Shown: positions 59,746 to 64,000 of the stretch, piece after piece
Layout: every line of letters begins with the position of its first letter
Position numbering within the stretch: the first letter of the stretch is position 1
Assembly (NCBI GenBank): GCA_947095585.1
Contig: OX352763.1
Location: 65,071,016-65,135,015 of the forward strand
Direction: 5' to 3'
Length of the DNA stretch: 64,000 nucleotides
From: Nephrocerus scutellatus
Taxonomy: Eukaryota; Arthropoda; Insecta; Diptera; Pipunculidae
The notes under the pieces: generated by a model
Told to the model about the DNA's origin: nothing
The model's input: only the letters and a program-made list of their open reading frames with translations
The model's database searches: none
Program-made: the position numbers and the translations under genes

Positions 59746-60261
59746 GCAAAGTAAAATGTTAATATTTCCCACATTTACAAACCGATTTTTATGATATTTT
59801 TAGTGAATATTATTGGATGGTGGGGAAATGTTAAAGGCTAAAGTACACCCCAACCACGCCTTGGTAAAAGGTAGGCTGGCGGCGTTACATATGTGTGCTG
59901 GTAGTAAAGCGCCCGAGAACAGTCAGCTTTTGTATTTCGTATTTTATATCTGTAATCCTGTTAGACGCAATTTAAAGTTTCAAGTGAAGGGTATTTAGTT
60001 AAATTTTTGATCGGAAATTATTTAGAATGGAGATGTATGTTGATGTGCAAAATGTGAAACGTTTTCATTAACCATTTTTTCACTGCAGTACACACGAACC
60101 AATTTTTTACCTAACTATTTTTACATACTTAAACCTAAAACATACCTATTTTTATATATTCTGGTAAAACCCAAAACGTTGTCATTAGTCTTTTTTACTA
60201 AAGTACAAATTATAATTTTGCATAAATTTTTTTTTTTTAAATAAAGATTGCTCAGAGTATA
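59746..60261. other. No gene seen
   Basis: AT-rich DNA with T runs near 60,230. A 61-codon open frame (59,813-59,998) has no domain. It may include the 5' UTR of the following LINE. Confidence 0.5.
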
Positions 60262-62716
60262 TAGGTAAAAGAATGGAGGGTAGCGAAAGAGCACTCATTA
60301 TCTCGGCATTCATCCTGTCAGACAGAACGCCTTCAGAAATAAGGGAAAGACGAACTGGAACTTGTACAGGATGATGTTAGAGAAGTTTTTATTACAAAAT
60401 ACCCCTAAGCCCCCAGTGACAGTAGAACTACTCGACTGCATGGTGAACACTGTCACTAACGCATGTAATCGTTCTATGGGAACAGCGTGTCCTACGGCTA
60501 ACCCAAGAGGTAAATATAGACCAGTATGGTGGTCCCCTGTAATAAGGGAGCACCAGAAAACCAGTAGAAGGGACTTTAACAAGGCAAAGAGTACTAACAG
60601 TACCGAAGACTGAGACTTCTATAAGGAATGCCTTAAACTCTACAAAATGGAACTAAGAACGTCAAAGAGGAAATCTTGGAGACTCTTCTGTGGAAAAATG
60701 GAAGGAGTCTCAGAGACAACTCGCCTTAGAAAGATTCTCTCCAACAACCCAACCAATCCTAGTTACTTAATAAAACTTCGAGCAAGGAAACTCTGGAGCT
60801 TCTCTTGCAAGCCCACTTTCCAGGCTCGACCGACTTGAGGAACGGTGTCAGAACTCAATACTCAGCAAGAAACTCACACGCTATGCATAAATGATATCAT
60901 TAGCACTAAGCGGATTAAGTGGGCTATTAGCGGCTTCATGCCTTACAAAGCAGCTGGTCCAGACCGAATCATACCATACCGATAACCCACAACTGGACGG
61001 AAGTCAAAGTGGTCTTCATTCCAAAAGCAGGAAAAAGCTCACATGGGTACCCAAAGGACCTGAGGCCAATAACCCTATCCTCCTTTCTGCTGACAACTTT
61101 GGAAAGTTTATTGGATGTTTATTTAAGAGACCAGGTGGGTTACGACAGATGGGCTCAGTCTCAACACGCTTACTGCAAAGGTAAGTCGGTAGAGACTGCG
61201 CTGTACACACTGGTACGTACGGTTGAGTAATCACTACAGTCGAAGGAATACACACGCATAGCATTCCTCGACATTGAAGGTGCCTTTAATAATGTAAAGA
61301 CGGAGGCTATAATGAATGGTATTGACCACACAGTTTGCAAGCTAATTAATCATATGCTCTTAAGCAGGATTGTTAACGCTGAGCTGGGTGGCTCCACCAT
61401 TAGGAGGCATTTAGCTAGAGGAACGCCGCAAGGAGGCGTTCTATGCCCTTTGCTTTGGAACATAGTAATCGATGGATTACTAAAGGAGCTGGAAAGAGAG
61501 GGCATGAGCGTAGTTGCCTATGCTGATGATATAGCCATAGCTGTCACAGGCAGGTTTCTAGTAACCACCACAGAGGTTATGCAAAATGCCCTCTTCATAA
61601 CCACAAAATGGGCCAAAGGCTGCGGACTAGGAGTAAACCCGTCCAAGACAGAGCTGGTCCTCTTTACAAATAGATATAAAGTGCCAATAGTCACTCCACC
61701 AACTCTAACCGGGACCGGTCTTGTTTTCACCAATAGGGCGAAATTTCTGGGCACTATCCTGGATAATAACCTAAGCTGGAAATCGAACATTTTAGAGAGA
61801 GTTAACAAAGCTACTAAAGCTCTATATGCGTGTAGAAGCGCCATCGGTAAAAGCTGGGGATTTAAGCCAGAGCTGGTACACTGGCTATACACTGCAGTAG
61901 TATGACCAATACTCATGTTCGGTGTTAGCGTTTGGTGGCCGGCTCTCGGAAAATCCACCTATGTAAAAATTATGGAGAAAGTGCAAAGGGCAGCCTGTCT
62001 TCACATTAGCGGAGTACTGAAAACAACACCTACACGCGCCCTAGAATTAATGTTGCACCTGACTCCTTTAGATATATACGGCAGGCAGAGAGCAGCCTTT
62101 ACGGCCGCGCGACTGTCAGCAACACGTCAGTCGAAACCTTTTCAAACGGGACACTCGACGATAAACAACTCGCTAAAGGTTGAACTGGCGAACTTAGATT
62201 ACACACAACCAGTGTTATGCTTTAGGAAGGGTTTCCGAGCCATCTACCCCTCCAGGGATCAATGGAGGGATGGATCGCCACAAGAAACTGCTGCTATAAA
62301 ATTCTTTACGGACGGCGACTTAAATCGCTCTAGAGCATTGATATCCCTACGAAGAAGGGATATAAAAATGATTATAGGTATTTTAACAGGGCACTGTCTT
62401 CTTGGAGTGCATGCGAGAAGGATGGGCCTTTAGTTCAATGACTTCTGTAGAAGCTGCTATGACGCTGAGGAGGAGGAAACAGTATCCCATTTTCTGTGTA
62501 CATGCCCGGCTCTTGCAAGCAGAAGAAAAAAATATTTGGGATATGGTACATTAAACAGCTTATCGGATGTCGAAAACTGGAAGGTGGGAGACATCCTAAA
62601 ATTTACAAGGAGCACAAAATGGGCTCTATAGTAAAAGGGTCTGATTCTGTGGTATCGCAATGGACCGTAATTCGGTATAAGTGTGCAATAGCAGCCACCG
62701 AACCTAACCTAACCTA
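60262..62716 (+). mobile_element. LINE, plus strand, with CCTAA-type 3' tail
   Basis: 5'-truncated coding region with RT, a damaged RNase H and a C-terminal zinc knuckle. The 3' end is aacctaacctaacctata at 62,701-62,718, a short tandem of the complement of the insect telomere repeat TTAGG. Domain style fits R1/LOA-like elements of the I group; clade not assigned. Confidence 0.8.
60362..62600 (+). pseudogene. LINE ORF: RT, RNase H remnant, C-terminal zinc knuckle
   Basis: Pre-RT region 'YRPVWWSPVIREHQKTSRRDF' (60,520) and 'LRKILSNNPTNPSYL'. RT is split over frames: 'SSFLLTTLESLLDVYLRDQV' (61,075), 'SQHAYCKGKSVETALYTL', 'FLDIEGAFNNVKTEAI' (61,265), 'GTPQGGVLCPLLWNIVIDGL' and catalytic 'VVAYADDIAIAVTG' (about 61,510-61,550). 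'GCGLGVNPSKTELVLFT', 'SWGFKPELVHWLYTAVV' and a stop at 61,903 follow, then the same frame continues to 62,433. RNase H starts with 'IKFFTDGD' (62,296) but jumps directly to the domain end 'LNRSRALISLRRRDIKMIIG', so its middle is deleted. A stop at 62,431 precedes 'CRSCYDAEEEETVSHFLCTC', the C-terminal knuckle. Confidence 0.85.
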
Positions 62717-62718
62717 TA
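62701..62718 (+). repeat. CCTAA tandem at LINE 3' end
   Basis: aacctaacctaacctata: three copies of the 5-bp unit AACCT, the complement of TTAGG register. It lies exactly where LINE similarity ends. Confidence 0.75.
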
Positions 62719-62770
62719 ATTCATGTGTGTTTCATCAACGCAACGTCGACTGCTATAAAAACTTTATAAC

Positions 62771-62883
62771 GGGTGTTTTTTTGGGAGGTTTGTTTTTCCG
62801 ATAGATGTCGTTTTATTTTATGACAGTTGTTTTGACAGCTCAAAGTGGCATTTCTACTCAGTATTGTTTGGCAAATCATTATG

Positions 62884-62915
<32 letters not shown>

Positions 62916-63142
62916 ACATTTGTGAAAAATAGTCGTGGTAGCCATATGCCAGAAATTGTGTTTAAATGTTAAATTTAATTTAAGTGTTTTTTTAAGAGGT
63001 TGCCGATTTTTTTTTTGAATAAAACACATATAAAATTATGAAATGACCAAAATTTTTTTTTATTTGGTAGATAATTTTTTGGCATTTAACATTTAAGCAC
63101 AATTTCTGGCATATGGCTACCACGACTATTTTTCACAAATGT

Positions 63143-63174
<32 letters not shown>

Positions 63175-63287
63175 CATAATGATTTGCCAAACAATACTGA
63201 GTAGAAATGCCACTTTGAGCTGTCAAAACAACTGTCATAAAATAAAACGACATCTATCGGAAAAACAAACCTCCCAAAAAAACACCC
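62771..63287. repeat. Near-perfect palindrome, 204-bp arms, 109-bp spacer
   Basis: Left arm 62,771-62,974 (starts gggtgtttttttgggagg) and right arm 63,084-63,287 (ends cctcccaaaaaaacaccc) are reverse complements with very few differences, for example 'gtgtttaaat' against 'gtgcttaaat'. Each arm carries a homopolymer run (A31 at 62,884-62,914, T30 at 63,145-63,174). The transcript of either strand would fold into a long hairpin. The class is unknown: a foldback element or two inverted copies of a small element. Confidence 0.95.
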
Positions 63288-63734
63288 TTTATATTCTATT
63301 TCTATATATTCAAATTGCTACAAACACATTGTTACATGTGCTTACAAGAGCATTGTACAAGATCTTAAGCCATTTCATAAAATTAAAAAGGTAAAGGGTA
63401 TTCTTTAAATAATTTTTTCGAAAATTAATTAAATATTTTTGCAGAAACAACAAAAATACCGAAATGAAACCTACTTGCAAGAAATCCCTTGACATTTTGA
63501 CAATTTTTGAAATAACCTCATCTACCTAGATAGAAACTCACTAGCCGATTTATATAAGCTGTACCTAAAATATTTTGTTATTTTTTCTGTGGCATCAGAG
63601 AGAGTTTTCTGTTGGCTAATTGACGAATGACCGTCAAAATTATTTGGTAGACAAAAATTTGAACAAAATTTTATTTATAAATAGTTGTTCCCAAATGTGG
63701 GCTATTATTTTTCTTCAAAACCGAAGCTTTTAGT
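63288..63734. other. No gene seen
   Basis: AT-rich DNA with no domain or repeat recognised. The last part may belong to the repeat-family element that follows in inverse orientation. Confidence 0.45.
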
Positions 63735-64000
63735 TGGTGTCAGTTCCTTTTTAAATTCTCTATATTAACTTCACTTGCCCGTGGACCGTGGCACGTCCGG
63801 TTGTCGGTCGGTCGGTTTGTCGTGGAATCTTGCGATCAATTTTTAACCCACTTCCCGAAGCCCGATTTTATTGAAATAAATTTTGCACACATGTGAATTT
63901 CTGGAGACTACACTTTCAATTAAAATTTGGGGCTCATATAAAATTTTTTAAAATTAACCTGACCACGGGTTTGTGGTGCCCCATTAAACTTTTTTAAAAA
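63735..64000 (-). repeat. Second copy of the repeat-family end, inverted, cut by window end
   Basis: The reverse complement of 63,735-63,890 follows 52,490-52,600: 'ttctctatattaacttcac', a 'cggtcggtcggt' run in place of 'ccagccagcc', 'cttgcgatcaattttta', 'acccacttcc' and 'gcccgattttattgaa'. The remainder to 64,000 looks like a first diverged 122-bp unit ('acacatgtgaatttc', 'tggtgcccc'). The element continues outside the window. Confidence 0.8.

Noticed and set aside
62703..63395. Opposed open frames containing poly-phenylalanine (62,721-63,029 minus; 63,113-63,394 plus)
   Set aside because: They are the two arms of the palindrome translated through the T run.

Overview
This window looks like repeat-only heterochromatin from an insect nuclear genome, most likely a higher fly (Diptera, possibly a tephritid). 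I see no intact host gene, no rRNA or functional tRNA gene and no prokaryotic feature. The call rests on the mobile elements: an errantivirus-like Gypsy element primed by a tRNA-Ser type site, a Ty1/copia element with the internal initiator-Met type primer site known from Drosophila copia, a mariner of DD41D spacing (the rosa group described from Ceratitis), BEL/Pao, Penelope and several LINE fragments. The species is not determined.

Bases 1-28,370 are a satellite array with a 118-bp monomer, roughly 200 copies, arranged in complex higher-order repeats with register offsets of 6301, 5860, 4057, 2579 and 590 bp. Three near-identical 1.2-kb non-satellite segments (1375-2590, 7676-8891, 13536-14751) sit inside the array and were amplified with it. 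A fourth, more diverged relative lies just outside the array at 28811-30015, directly upstream of an LTR end and tRNA-Ser primer site. The array may therefore have captured this segment from the retroelement at its edge.

Bases 30,016-40,681 are one degenerate Gypsy/errantivirus-like provirus (LTR end, primer site, gag, protease, RT, RNase H, integrase, env-like region, 3' LTR) carrying two nested insertions. The first is a 1274-bp mariner with 31-bp terminal inverted repeats and a TA target duplication, in the leader. The second is a 2.8-kb 5'-truncated LINE with a poly(A) tail, in the RT domain.

Bases 40,682-49,220 hold a structurally complete copia element (41645-46417, 213-bp LTRs, GTTTG target duplication) inserted in the zinc-knuckle region of an older retrotransposon gag. 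It is followed by an exact 194-bp tandem duplication, a Jockey-like LINE ORF1 fragment and a ~205-bp-arm inverted repeat. Bases 48,780-51,310 hold BEL/Pao remnants; 51,590-52,500 is a 122-bp tandem repeat; 53,510-55,700 is a minus-strand LINE; 56,225-56,470 is a Penelope scrap; 56,580-59,390 and 60,262-62,716 are two more plus-strand LINEs, the last ending in a CCTAA tail. A 204-bp-arm palindrome (62771-63287) and a second, inverted copy of the element end seen near 52.5 kb close the window.

The genes do not form a pathway. The window is a layered graveyard of selfish DNA beside a satellite, an organisation typical of pericentromeric heterochromatin and of piRNA-cluster loci. All protein-coding remnants carry stops or frameshifts.
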